Assembly (NCBI GenBank): GCA_949300485.1
Contig: CASGEL010000016.1
Span: forward strand, 1-39,013
Source of the DNA: an uncultured bacterium
GTDB lineage: Bacteria; Cyanobacteriota; Vampirovibrionia; Gastranaerophilales; Gastranaerophilaceae
Direction: 5' to 3'
Length of the DNA: 39,013 bases
Shown: piece after piece, positions 9,382 to 17,442 of the stretch
Layout of the letters: each line of letters starts with the position of its first letter
Numbering within the stretch: position 1 is the first letter of the stretch
Program-made: the position numbers and the translations under genes
Notes under the pieces: model-generated
The model's database searches: none
Told to the model about the DNA's origin: nothing
Seen by the model: only the letters and a program-made list of their open reading frames with translations

Positions 9382-9696
9382 TTATTTTGTTAGAGCCATG
9401 ACTATTTTGTAAAAATCTTCTATTTTTGACGGGTTATTTTTTAAAGTTTGATTTATTTGCTCTAACAAATTTTCATTTGAATTTTTATGTTCAAAATCAA
9501 AAATTTCCAAAAAAGATATTCCAAGAACATTTGCGATATTTTCAAGATTTGTCATTGAAGGATAGTTTTTCCCGTTTTCTATATTGCTTATTGTAGCAGG
9601 TTCTACGGAAATTAGTTCTGCTAACTTTTCCTGATTAATACCTTTACGTTTTCTGATTTCACGCAAGCGCTGTCCTAAGAGTTCTTTTTTATTCAT
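9382..9696 (-). CDS. XRE-family helix-turn-helix transcriptional regulator
   Basis: The 104-residue protein has an N-terminal Cro/CI-type HTH at about residues 8-62 (LREIRKRKGINQEKLAEL, then PATISNIENGKNYPS) and a short helical C-terminal tail of about 35 residues that probably dimerises. It has no effector domain. An AAGGGA site lies a few bases before the ATG. It diverges from the GT9 glycosyltransferase gene across a 161-bp AT-rich gap that holds palindromes. It may therefore repress itself and possibly the envelope genes, which is inference. Confidence 0.85.
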   Translation of the reverse strand: MNKKELLGQRLREIRKRKGINQEKLAELISVEPATISNIENGKNYPSMTNLENIANVLGISFLEIFDFEHKNSNENLLEQINQTLKNNPSKIEDFYKIVMALTK

Positions 9697-9781
9697 ATTT
9701 TTCCCTTTTAATCTAATTTATTTCAATTTTGTTCAGGAATGAAGTAAATAGAACTTAATATTTTATTGAAAATAAAGTTGT

Positions 9782-9809
9782 ATTTAATTATTATTAAATT
9801 GAATTTAAT
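9782..9809. promoter_or_regulatory. Nested palindromes between the XRE gene and the glycosyltransferase gene
   Basis: ATTAAATT-G-AATTTAAT (9793-9809) is a perfect 8-bp-arm palindrome. It overlaps ATTTAAT-TATT-ATTAAAT (9782-9799), which has 7-bp arms. The location in the divergent gap beside an HTH regulator gene makes it a candidate operator, but A/T-only palindromes arise easily by chance in this base composition. Confidence 0.4.
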
Positions 9810-9857
9810 TTTTAAGTAAATTATAAAGTATGACCACATATTATCTGAGGGAATTAA

Positions 9858-10796
9858 ATGTTCAATGATAGTGAAAAAATATTTTTAGTTATAAATACTT
9901 CATTCTTTGGCGATGTTTTGTTGTGTAATTCACTATGCAGAAATATAAAGCGTAATTATCCTGAAGCCAAGATTATATTTGTAGTTAATAAGCCGTATGA
10001 AGATGCTGCAAGATATCAAGAAGATGTGGACGAAGTTATTTCATATGACAAAAACGGTAAAAATAAAGGTTTGTTAGGCATTCTTCGTTTTTTATTTGCT
10101 TTCCCTTACAAGTTTCCTTTTTGTGCGTTTATTCCGTATCGTGGAGAAAGAAATTATATTATTGCACGATTGTTAGGTGCTAAACATGTTATTACCGAAG
10201 ATAAAAACAATTTAAATTGTTCTGTGCAGCAAAGACATACTGAACTTTTGTATAAGTTAAATGTGAAAAATATTGTAAATATGCCTATCAGATATAAAGT
10301 TTCAGATGTTATACCTGAACATTTAAGGTGCAATATTTCTAAAAAACTTAAGTATATTGCAATTTGTCCATTGAGTAAAAATATTAAAAAAGATTTACCC
10401 GTAGATGTTTGTATTGATTTAATCAGAAAGATTAATGATACTCATTATAACGTTCTACTCCTCGGAGTAGGAAAAGATATGAAAGCATATGCCGAAAAAT
10501 TAAAGATTGCAGGATGCGAATTTATTGATTTAGTCGGGAAAACTACAATTCCTGTGCTGGCTTCTGTTTTGAAAAATTGTGAATGTCTTGTTAGTGTTGA
10601 TACAGGAACAATGCATTTGGGTTGTGCCGTAGATATTCCGGTTGTTGCAGTGTTTTACCGAAAAAATACAACAAAATTTTGGGCTCCTGAGCCAAAACTA
10701 TATAAATCTATAGTAATTTCTGAAAATCAATCTGCCGATAATATTTTTAATGCTTTGATAAAAATTGTGGGAGAAGCACATGTTCAAAGGAAATAA
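9858..10796 (+). CDS. Glycosyltransferase family 9 (heptosyltransferase-like)
   Basis: The 312-residue protein has the two-domain GT-B layout of ADP-heptose:LPS heptosyltransferases. The N-terminal domain contains FGDVLLCNSLCRNIKRNYP (about residues 17-35). The C-terminal domain contains FIDLVGKTTIP and the nucleotide-sugar-binding segment SVDTGTMHLGCAVDIPVVAVF. It would transfer a sugar to a growing envelope polysaccharide or LPS core at the cytoplasmic face. The donor is unknown, and heptose is only the family default. The GAGGG upstream of the ATG at 9858 is a good ribosome binding site. Its end overlaps the next gene, so the two should be co-translated. Confidence 0.85.
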   Translation: MFNDSEKIFLVINTSFFGDVLLCNSLCRNIKRNYPEAKIIFVVNKPYEDAARYQEDVDEVISYDKNGKNKGLLGILRFLFAFPYKFPFCAFIPYRGERNYIIARLLGAKHVITEDKNNLNCSVQQRHTELLYKLNVKNIVNMPIRYKVSDVIPEHLRCNISKKLKYIAICPLSKNIKKDLPVDVCIDLIRKINDTHYNVLLLGVGKDMKAYAEKLKIAGCEFIDLVGKTTIPVLASVLKNCECLVSVDTGTMHLGCAVDIPVVAVFYRKNTTKFWAPEPKLYKSIVISENQSADNIFNALIKIVGEAHVQRK

Positions 10797-11394
10797 AATT
10801 TACAGGATAGACAAAAAAGGGGTAAAAAGACAAATATTTTGGGTTCCTGGAGTCCATATAAGCTTTAAGGGCAGGAATTCTGAAGTTGTAATTTCCGGTC
10901 ATTTGTCAAATATTTCTTTTAGCAGAATAGTTTGTGCGAATAATTGTAAGATATTTATAGGAGCCTCTGCGTATAGAATAAAAAAACTTTTAATATTAGC
11001 AAGAGGAGATAATTCTTTTATTTCAATAGGTGAAAATCTTTCAGTTACAAATAAGTGTGAGATCGTTACCGGTCCTGAATCCGGCTTGAGTGTTGTAATA
11101 GGCAAAGATTGTATGTTTGCTAAAAATATTCTTATTCGGGCTACTGATGGTCATAGGGTTGTAGATTTATCTTCAGGTAATATTTTAAATTATGGAAAAA
11201 ATATAAATATTGGAAATCATGTCTGGCTAGCCAATAATGTTATGGTGCTAAAAGGCGGAAGTGTCAGTGAACATTCAGTTGTGAGTGCCGGCTCCGTTGT
11301 TACAAGAACTTGTGATGTTCCAAATGCTGTTTATGCCGGGGTTCCAGCCAGACTTGTAAAGTCTGATATTGACTGGGCTAGAGAATCTCCTTAA
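10780..11394 (+). CDS. Left-handed beta-helix acyltransferase (hexapeptide repeat)
   Basis: The C-terminal half carries hexapeptide repeats (IGKDCMFAKNILI, then GNHVWLANNVMVLKGGSVSEHSVVSAGSVV) and ends with YAGVPARLVKS, the signature of WbbJ/NodL-like O-acetyltransferases. It would transfer acetyl or another acyl group from CoA to a sugar. The most plausible start is ATG at 10780 with GGAG at 10770-10773; a TTG five codons upstream (10765) is less likely. With this start the product is 204 residues and overlaps the GT9 gene by 17 bp, so both probably act in one surface-glycan pathway. The first 70 residues are beta-rich and not obviously hexapeptide. Confidence 0.83.
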   Translation: MFKGNKIYRIDKKGVKRQIFWVPGVHISFKGRNSEVVISGHLSNISFSRIVCANNCKIFIGASAYRIKKLLILARGDNSFISIGENLSVTNKCEIVTGPESGLSVVIGKDCMFAKNILIRATDGHRVVDLSSGNILNYGKNINIGNHVWLANNVMVLKGGSVSEHSVVSAGSVVTRTCDVPNAVYAGVPARLVKSDIDWARESP

Positions 11395-11470
11395 TTTATA
11401 TTTGCTTTTTTAGGGCATGCTCGTGTATAATTTTTAGTGTTGTTTTTACATTAATGGAGTTAAGTTTATT

Positions 11471-11629
11471 ATGATGACAAAGGAAGTTAATGACTGGATA
11501 AGGAAGGTTGAAAGCGGTAATTATTCGGGTTGGGAAATTATGGAAGAATTTGCTCAGTTTTATAATTATTTGACACCTGAAGAAGTTGATCAGATTAAAA
11601 AACGTCTGGAAAGGAATATGAAACGTTAA
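11471..11629 (+). CDS. Small 52-residue acidic helical protein
   Basis: This short ORF begins MMTKEVNDWIRKVESG and ends with a basic tail, RLERNMKR. GGAG at 11456-11459 lies 11 bases upstream of the first ATG. The sequence is rich in Lys, Glu and aromatic residues and predicts as two helices separated by the segment GNYSGWE. I recognise no family. It sits between the acyltransferase and the DUF2971 gene in the same orientation, 76 bp after the acyltransferase stop. The protein-like composition and ribosome binding site argue that it is real. Confidence 0.6.
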   Translation: MMTKEVNDWIRKVESGNYSGWEIMEEFAQFYNYLTPEEVDQIKKRLERNMKR

Positions 11630-11655
11630 AAATACTGGCAGATACTTAAAGATTA

Positions 11656-11664
11656 TGTTATAAT
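11656..11664 (+). promoter_or_regulatory. Extended -10 promoter of the DUF2971 gene
   Basis: TGTTATAAT is a perfect extended -10 element 26 bases before the ATG at 11690. It would give a leader of about 20 nucleotides containing the GAGG ribosome binding site. Confidence 0.6.
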
Positions 11665-11689
11665 TAATATGTAATCTGCGAGGTTTTTG

Positions 11690-12607
11690 ATGTCATATTA
11701 TGATATTTTGCTGGAAAAAATTCCAAAGATAAAAAGAATTCTTGATAATGATACAAATTATACTATTTATCATTATACAAAACCGGAAAAACTTTTGAAT
11801 ATTTTATCTGGCGGAACTTTAAGATTTTCTAATGCATTATATTTGAATGACAAAGAAGAAATAGCTTATTCATACAGACTTATTGTTCATTTGATAAATG
11901 AATTTGAAGGTGAAGGGTTAAACCCTGATTTGTTTGATAAAATTAAAAATCATTTCAGCAATAAATACAAGCATATTGTTGATGGGAATAACGATTTTGT
12001 AAATAAATTAGAGTATTTTACAACCTCTTTTTCAACAGAGAGTGACAATCTCACTCTTTGGAATAATTATGCAAAAGGTAAAAATTACACCGGATACAAT
12101 ATAGGATTTGATAAGAAAAAACTCGTCAAAGAGATGAGTGAAAATGATTATTTGCCTATTTACGGCAGTGTAATTTATGATAAACAAAAACAGGTTAAAA
12201 TTATTCATGCAATTTTTAAAAAATGGAATATGCTTTTTGAAAGAGCGTTGAAAAGTAAGAAAAATACTCAGGTAAAATTGTTTGATATACTGTTTGAATT
12301 GATTGATGTTTTGAGTATTGTAAGCCTATTTTTCAAAAATCCGCAATTTGAAAATGAGCATGAATATAGAATTGTTATTGTAAACGTATTCGGTGTTGAA
12401 ACTTCAAAACCGACAAAAGTTGTGGAGAAAAACGGACTTTTTGTTCCTTATTTGGAATATCATTTTTCAAAAGATTCTGTTACCTCAATAAATATCGGCC
12501 CTACTTTCGATGAAAATATTTTTTATACCAGTACAAACAGAATGTTGTCAAATTTCGGATATCAGGATAAAGAAGTTTACAGATCCAAAATACCTCTCAG
12601 ATATTAA
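11690..12607 (+). CDS. DUF2971-family protein
   Basis: The protein (305 residues from ATG 11690; the TTG just upstream is unlikely) shows the DUF2971 pattern. It has IYHYTKPEKLLNIL near residue 27, then GTLRFSNALYLNDKEEI, then FTTSFSTESDNLTLWNNYA and GYNIGFD in the middle, and an FENEHEYRIV segment near residue 230. DUF2971 proteins are widespread in variable regions and their biochemical activity is not settled to my knowledge, so I assign none. GAGG at 11680-11683 gives the start. Its stop codon overlaps that of the convergent gene downstream within the sequence TTAA, so no terminator separates them. Confidence 0.75.
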   Translation: MSYYDILLEKIPKIKRILDNDTNYTIYHYTKPEKLLNILSGGTLRFSNALYLNDKEEIAYSYRLIVHLINEFEGEGLNPDLFDKIKNHFSNKYKHIVDGNNDFVNKLEYFTTSFSTESDNLTLWNNYAKGKNYTGYNIGFDKKKLVKEMSENDYLPIYGSVIYDKQKQVKIIHAIFKKWNMLFERALKSKKNTQVKLFDILFELIDVLSIVSLFFKNPQFENEHEYRIVIVNVFGVETSKPTKVVEKNGLFVPYLEYHFSKDSVTSINIGPTFDENIFYTSTNRMLSNFGYQDKEVYRSKIPLRY

Positions 12608-14046
12608 CTTGCGGCTGATTCGGGTCTTAGTGCATTTAAGATAATTGTTTCATGTAATGCCGGAGTTTTCATTTTATTTGTTTTAGCAAATACATTATCA
12701 AGCTTTTTAAAATCAGGGTTGTTTAACATTTCCCATTCAGCCTCTCTGGCTCCTACTTCACGAGCATTTTTGATATAAGCAACAGGAGTAGCCGAATTTT
12801 TGGCTTCGACTAAAGCTTCGATTTGCTGGGCTTCAACAGATCCCGGCTGAACTTTAGGCATATCTTTTATCATCTCCTGATATAAAAACTTTCCTCTATC
12901 CGTTGTCGGCTGCCATGAAAATCCTTTTTGTGAAATAATTTGAGCGTATTGATGTATGTGTTCTCTTTCGTGAAGAGTTACCAAAATTTGTCTTGCCTCA
13001 GGGGTCAATTTTGCTTCCTGAGCATATAATGAGTTGTAACGATCAATCATGTCTTTACTGATAGTATCTTTTACTATATCACCTGTTCGTACATTTTTAT
13101 ATGTAATTTCATATTCATTGTTTATAAGTTTTGTCCCAATCTGTTGGTAATTACTGAAGATGTTATTTGGAATTTTTGTTTTGTAGTCGTTAAGGATTAT
13201 TGAACAATCTTTTAGAATTGCATAACCGCCGATATTTTGGGGGAATGTTGTATATAGTATATCAGGTTTTGCTGATATGCCGCGTTGTTGTGCCCATTTT
13301 TCCAAAACAACTTTCGGCAGGTCTCTTTTCGGGACATTATATGTTAAAATTTCTTCTTTTAGGGCTGCTTTTTCTGTTTTTGTAAGATCTTTATATTTCA
13401 ATAGTTCTTTGTCAACCGCACTTTGATAATTTATGCTTCTTGACATATTTTTATCAAAATTTCTCAGGGCACTAAATTTATTATTGACAGATTTTTCAGC
13501 TTTTAAAGTATCTACCAATGCTTTGTTATAAGCAATTTTACCGTATTTTGCAAAGTTTGAAACTCTTGAAATTGCTTTTGGTGCAAATGGAACGGATAGT
13601 GCAATGTCTATGGTATCTTCTCCAATTTTTTCAAGATTTCTTCTTGCTATATGGTATGATCCTCTTTTGTTATTATTTGCAAATTGGATTGCATGATAAA
13701 CCCCTTTGCCTATTGCATATCCTCCAAACCCTAATGCTAAAATCCCTCCGCCGACAGCTGTCGGAATTCCGATAAACGGTAGTGCCATAAGCCCTAAAGT
13801 TGTTCCGCCAATTATTGCAAGTGTTTTTATGGGGTGGCTGATAATTGCATGGATTGTTTCTTTCCCCTGTTTTACAATTCCATTTAAAAAGATATTTGTT
13901 CCCTCTCTGAACCCGATTTTTTTATTCCTGACTCCGAGAAAATTTGTTTCATATGAATTATGTTTACAGGTTTGAGATGTATTATTTGTATTTAGGGTAT
14001 TACGGGTATTAATATTTAAATCTTGCGGATTTATCGGATTTATCAT
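12604..14046 (-). CDS. Uncharacterised protein with glycine-rich hydrophobic segment and HExxH motif
   Basis: The 480-residue protein is of unknown family. The N-terminal 45 residues are Asn/Thr-rich and look disordered. Residues about 73-115 form a glycine-rich hydrophobic stretch that could span or insert into a membrane as a hairpin. The middle (about 130-250) is helical and lysine-rich. Near the C-terminus LHEREHIHQYAQ contains HExxH (His359, Glu360, His363) with several acidic residues downstream (EALVEAKN, GAREAEWEM) that could supply a third zinc ligand. A zincin-type metallopeptidase is a reasonable hypothesis, not more. There is no cleavable signal peptide. It appears monocistronic and converges on DUF2971 with overlapping stops. 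Confidence 0.7.
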   Translation of the reverse strand: MINPINPQDLNINTRNTLNTNNTSQTCKHNSYETNFLGVRNKKIGFREGTNIFLNGIVKQGKETIHAIISHPIKTLAIIGGTTLGLMALPFIGIPTAVGGGILALGFGGYAIGKGVYHAIQFANNNKRGSYHIARRNLEKIGEDTIDIALSVPFAPKAISRVSNFAKYGKIAYNKALVDTLKAEKSVNNKFSALRNFDKNMSRSINYQSAVDKELLKYKDLTKTEKAALKEEILTYNVPKRDLPKVVLEKWAQQRGISAKPDILYTTFPQNIGGYAILKDCSIILNDYKTKIPNNIFSNYQQIGTKLINNEYEITYKNVRTGDIVKDTISKDMIDRYNSLYAQEAKLTPEARQILVTLHEREHIHQYAQIISQKGFSWQPTTDRGKFLYQEMIKDMPKVQPGSVEAQQIEALVEAKNSATPVAYIKNAREVGAREAEWEMLNNPDFKKLDNVFAKTNKMKTPALHETIILNALRPESAAS

Positions 14047-14217
14047 GACACATTATATCCTAACCTTCTTATATCTATAGTAAACACGAAAAATTTTTAT
14101 ATTTGTTATTTTTTATATAAATATTAAGTTATATTACTTCAATTGTTAAACTGTTTGATGTTGCTTGATAAATTATGAGTTACAATAAATTTGACATACT
14201 ATAGTGGAGTGTACGAT

Positions 14218-14523
14218 ATGATAATTGAATTGAATTCAAAAAATTTTGATGAAGAAATTAAAAGCGGTTTGAAGTTAGTTGAATTTTATACGACTTGGTG
14301 TATGTACTGCAAAAATCAGCGAATAGAATTGGAAGAGTTGAAAGATTCTGATATGTGGATAGGTATTGTTGACGGTGATGAATGTCCTGAAATCGCAGCA
14401 AAATATGGCATAAAAGGTTATCCTACTTTTGTATTGTTAAAAGAAGGAGAAAAAATTGCAGAATTTGTTGGATTTCATACTAAGTCACAACTGCTAAACA
14501 GGCTAATGGATTATATTAAGTAA
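14218..14523 (+). CDS. Thioredoxin-like protein with a CMYC active site
   Basis: The ATG at 14218 with GGAG 8-9 bases upstream gives a 101-residue thioredoxin-fold protein; an upstream TTG is unlikely. Key features are VEFYTTWCMYC (Cys28 and Cys31) and the cis-proline segment GIKGYPTFVLL near residue 73. The residues between the cysteines are Met-Tyr rather than Gly-Pro of classical thioredoxin, which should change the redox potential and partner range. It has no signal peptide, so it is cytoplasmic. The last 8 bases overlap the convergent carbonic anhydrase gene. Confidence 0.85.
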   Translation: MIIELNSKNFDEEIKSGLKLVEFYTTWCMYCKNQRIELEELKDSDMWIGIVDGDECPEIAAKYGIKGYPTFVLLKEGEKIAEFVGFHTKSQLLNRLMDYIK

Positions 14524-15133
14524 GTCTGTGCAGATCATGGTCAATAAAGAAAACTTCTCCCGTATGATGATTAAAATGACATTTTGCAAGATATAATTCG
14601 CCTTTTTCTACTGCCGAGCGAATAATTTCTGAATGTTCCATTATGTAATCTTTTACCCAAACGGTATGCTTTTGTGCAACATTGTTATTACAAGTTATCT
14701 GACCGTATTTATCAAATACCGGATACACACATTTCATCAATGATTGAAAATTCTCAGGCATATTCGGATAATTTGCGTTTGCATATGTCATAACCCCACA
14801 ATCGTCATGTCCTAATAACAGCACCAATGGAACATGAAGTTTTTTTACGGCATATTCAATGCTTTCTATAATATTTGGTCCTACTGTCATACCTGCAACT
14901 CTTACTACAAACAGTTCACCTATTCCGCAGTCAAAAATAATTTCAGGCACAACTCGTGAATCAGAACAAGTAAGAATACACGCATAAGGTGCTTGATGAG
15001 ATGCAAGTGATTGTAGTGTTGACAGGCACATGTTTTTAGCTGTCGGTGTTCCGTTTATAAAATTTTTATTGCCTTTTAAAAGTTTTTCTACTTCTGCTTT
15101 AGCTGCTGCAGGAATATTTTCAGGTAAACTCAT
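14516..15133 (-). CDS. Beta-class carbonic anhydrase
   Basis: The 205-residue enzyme interconverts CO2 and bicarbonate in the cytoplasm. Zinc ligands are Cys56 in TCSDSR, His109 and Cys112 in GHDDCG. Asp58 and Arg60 of CSDSR form the usual catalytic dyad, and FVVRVAGMTV follows as in the family. Length and motif spacing fit plant-type and bacterial beta carbonic anhydrases. There is no signal peptide. A good ribosome binding site (AAAGGAG) precedes the ATG. It stands alone, divergent from the TPR-glycosyltransferase gene and convergent with the thioredoxin gene. Confidence 0.93.
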   Translation of the reverse strand: MSLPENIPAAAKAEVEKLLKGNKNFINGTPTAKNMCLSTLQSLASHQAPYACILTCSDSRVVPEIIFDCGIGELFVVRVAGMTVGPNIIESIEYAVKKLHVPLVLLLGHDDCGVMTYANANYPNMPENFQSLMKCVYPVFDKYGQITCNNNVAQKHTVWVKDYIMEHSEIIRSAVEKGELYLAKCHFNHHTGEVFFIDHDLHRLT

Positions 15134-15267
15134 TTTTTTCTCCTTTTGATTATTTTGTTATTTATATATTATAAAATCCTTATTATTATTGTCAAAATAT
15201 TTCTCTTATAATTATCCTTAAAATTTTAAAAATCAATTAATCTGATGACTCTAATTCTTTAAAATTG

Positions 15268-15276
15268 TGGTATACT
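15268..15276 (+). promoter_or_regulatory. Extended -10 promoter of the TPR-glycosyltransferase gene
   Basis: TGGTATACT matches the extended -10 consensus at all but one position and lies 18 bases before the ATG at 15294. The leader would be only about 10-12 nucleotides and would just contain the AAGG ribosome binding site. Confidence 0.5.
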
Positions 15277-15293
15277 TTTTACAAGGTTGTGTT

Positions 15294-16988
15294 ATGGATA
15301 ATTTGTTATTGTTAAAATTAAATAGAACAATTTGGGTCTCGTTGCTTGAACAAGAAAAAATTATTGAGGCAATTAGTTATTTTGAATCTTATCAAAACAG
15401 CCTTCTAATGTTAAAAGCTGAAAAAACTTTAAAAGATGAAATTATGCGGGAAGTTAAATATTCCCAGGATGTTTTCTTGAGCCGGATGGTGCAATTTGCC
15501 CAAGATTATGTCGACAGCGGTGATTATACTAATGCAGCAATCTGTTATACTTCTATTTTTAAGTATGATCAAAATAATATTGATAACCTTAGAGATTATA
15601 TAAAATGTCTGGATGAGCTGGGACAATATGATCTTGAAATAGGATTAGTCGAACATCTAAAAAATATCGGAGATAATGATATTGAGTCATATAGATTGCT
15701 AAGCGAAATTTGTTCTAAAAGGAATGAAATCGAAAAAACAATCGAGTACTATGAAAAATATTTAACCTTAAAAGGGGAAAGTAATATTACAGCAAATGAA
15801 TATAACCAGTTGGGTTGTTATTATAATCTGTTATATTCAAATAAAAGTGCAAAATATTCTGATATTATTAAATCCTTGACCTATTTTGAAAAAGCCGCGA
15901 AAATGGAGCCTTTTGTCAGATTATTCCATAAAAATGCCACAATTATGGCATCAAAAGCTAATGCATTGCATATAGGCAGAAAACATTGGGATGCTTTATT
16001 AGAAATAGGTCAGATGACAAATGATGATAAGTATGATTATGCTGCATTTTGTTTAAGATCCGGCAATTTTGAAGAATGGCATAAATATTTTGATTCTCGT
16101 TTTGATAAAGAACATAACAGAACCATTTATCCTAAAATTTTCAAACCTAAATGGGATGGAGTTAAAGACCTTTCTCATTCTACATTATTGGTTCATCATG
16201 AGCAGGGTTTTGGCGATACTTTTTTGATGTGGGGTTATATGCCAAGACTGCTTAAGCTTGCCAAACATGTTATTTTTGTTGTGCAAGATTCTATATATGA
16301 ATTACTAAAAGATAATGAATGGGGCGTTGAAGTTCTTCCTTCTAAAGGTACTGATTTGAATAAACTTAAATTTGATTATCATATTCCCTCAATGTCTGTT
16401 CCGGTAGCTTTGAAACTTAATAAAGATAATCTTTCTGTCGGTGAAGGTTATATAAAACCTAATATAGATTTGGTTAAACAATATAAAGAAAAATATTTTA
16501 ATAACGATAAATTTAAAATTGGAATTTCTTTTTCAGGCAGTCCGTCAGGAAATTTAACAAGGAATATTTCAGTAGAAAATTTTCTGCCGTTGGATAAATT
16601 GGACGGTATAGAAATTTATTCACTTACAAAAGGGGTTGAAGACAGTAGATTTGACTGTTTTAAAAATAATAAAGTTGTAAATATAGCAAAAGATTTTAAT
16701 AATTTTGCAGATACTGCAGCGGCAATGGCAAATCTGGATGTTGTCTTGACATCAGATAATTGTATTTTAAACCTTGCAGGTGCATTGGGATTAAAAACTT
16801 TCGGATTATTTAATTGGCATTATGAATTCAGATGGTTTGATTTGTCAGGGGAGAATGTTGTCTGGCTCACTTCAGTCAAACCGTTTGTTAATAACGGCAT
16901 AAATGCTTGGGAATCTTCTATAGAACCTGCTGTTGAAGAAATAAAAAAAATGAAGAATGAATTAGCAGGTACAGCCGGGATCATCTAA
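15294..16988 (+). CDS. TPR-domain protein with C-terminal GT-B glycosyltransferase-like domain
   Basis: From ATG 15294 (AAGG 8 bases upstream) the product is 564 residues. The N-terminal 250 residues are helical with TPR-like pairs (for example [16 protein letters not shown] and [15 protein letters not shown]). The C-terminal part has the pattern of TPR-linked glycosyltransferases related to GT9/GT41: [20 protein letters not shown], then [10 protein letters not shown], and [19 protein letters not shown] near the end. It probably glycosylates a protein or a cell-surface polymer; the TPRs may hold the acceptor. It has no signal peptide. Its 3' end overlaps the convergent RNase HI gene by 27 bp. 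Confidence 0.8.
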   Translation: MDNLLLLKLNRTIWVSLLEQEKIIEAISYFESYQNSLLMLKAEKTLKDEIMREVKYSQDVFLSRMVQFAQDYVDSGDYTNAAICYTSIFKYDQNNIDNLRDYIKCLDELGQYDLEIGLVEHLKNIGDNDIESYRLLSEICSKRNEIEKTIEYYEKYLTLKGESNITANEYNQLGCYYNLLYSNKSAKYSDIIKSLTYFEKAAKMEPFVRLFHKNATIMASKANALHIGRKHWDALLEIGQMTNDDKYDYAAFCLRSGNFEEWHKYFDSRFDKEHNRTIYPKIFKPKWDGVKDLSHSTLLVHHEQGFGDTFLMWGYMPRLLKLAKHVIFVVQDSIYELLKDNEWGVEVLPSKGTDLNKLKFDYHIPSMSVPVALKLNKDNLSVGEGYIKPNIDLVKQYKEKYFNNDKFKIGISFSGSPSGNLTRNISVENFLPLDKLDGIEIYSLTKGVEDSRFDCFKNNKVVNIAKDFNNFADTAAAMANLDVVLTSDNCILNLAGALGLKTFGLFNWHYEFRWFDLSGENVVWLTSVKPFVNNGINAWESSIEPAVEEIKKMKNELAGTAGII

Positions 16989-17438
16989 CAGATTATCACT
17001 ATTTGCTGATTGAACTGCCATTTGATCGCAACGTTCATTGAATTCATGGCCGGCATGTCCTTTTATCCAAATATATTTAACATTATGCGGTTCCATTGCC
17101 TTTAATAATCTTTTCCAGAGATCTTGATTTTTAACAGGTTGTTTGTTTGCCCCTTTCCAGCCTTTTTTTATCCATCCGTCTATCCAATTTTGGTTAAACG
17201 CATCAACAAGGTATTTTGAGTCGGATGTTAATTCAACATCACAAGGTTTTTTTAATGCTTCCAGCCCAATAATTGCAGCCAGCAGCTCCATTCTGTTGTT
17301 TGTTGTTAATTTAAACCCTTGGGTAATTTCTTTTTTGTGTGTAATTCCGTTATCATCCTGAGCAATAAGAATTGTTCCGTATCCGCCTTTTCCCGGATTT
17401 CCGCTGCATGCGCCATCTGTATAAATTTTAACCAGCAT
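16962..17438 (-). CDS. rnhA: Ribonuclease HI
   Basis: This 158-residue enzyme degrades the RNA strand of RNA-DNA hybrids. The catalytic carboxylates are visible: Asp8 in [16 protein letters not shown], Glu51 in NRMELLAAI, Asp73 in TSDSKYLV and Asp138 in ERCD, with His128 in [14 protein letters not shown]. The start is the ATG at 17438, preceded by GAGGAGT; a longer reading from 17480 overlaps the helicase gene and lacks support. Only 4 bp separate it from the helicase stop, and its ribosome binding site overlaps the end of the helicase gene, so the two form a coupled operon. The C-terminus ends in an unusual DPGCTC tail. Confidence 0.95.
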   Translation of the reverse strand: MLVKIYTDGACSGNPGKGGYGTILIAQDDNGITHKKEITQGFKLTTNNRMELLAAIIGLEALKKPCDVELTSDSKYLVDAFNQNWIDGWIKKGWKGANKQPVKNQDLWKRLLKAMEPHNVKYIWIKGHAGHEFNERCDQMAVQSANSDNLLDDPGCTC

Positions 17439-17442
17439 TAAT

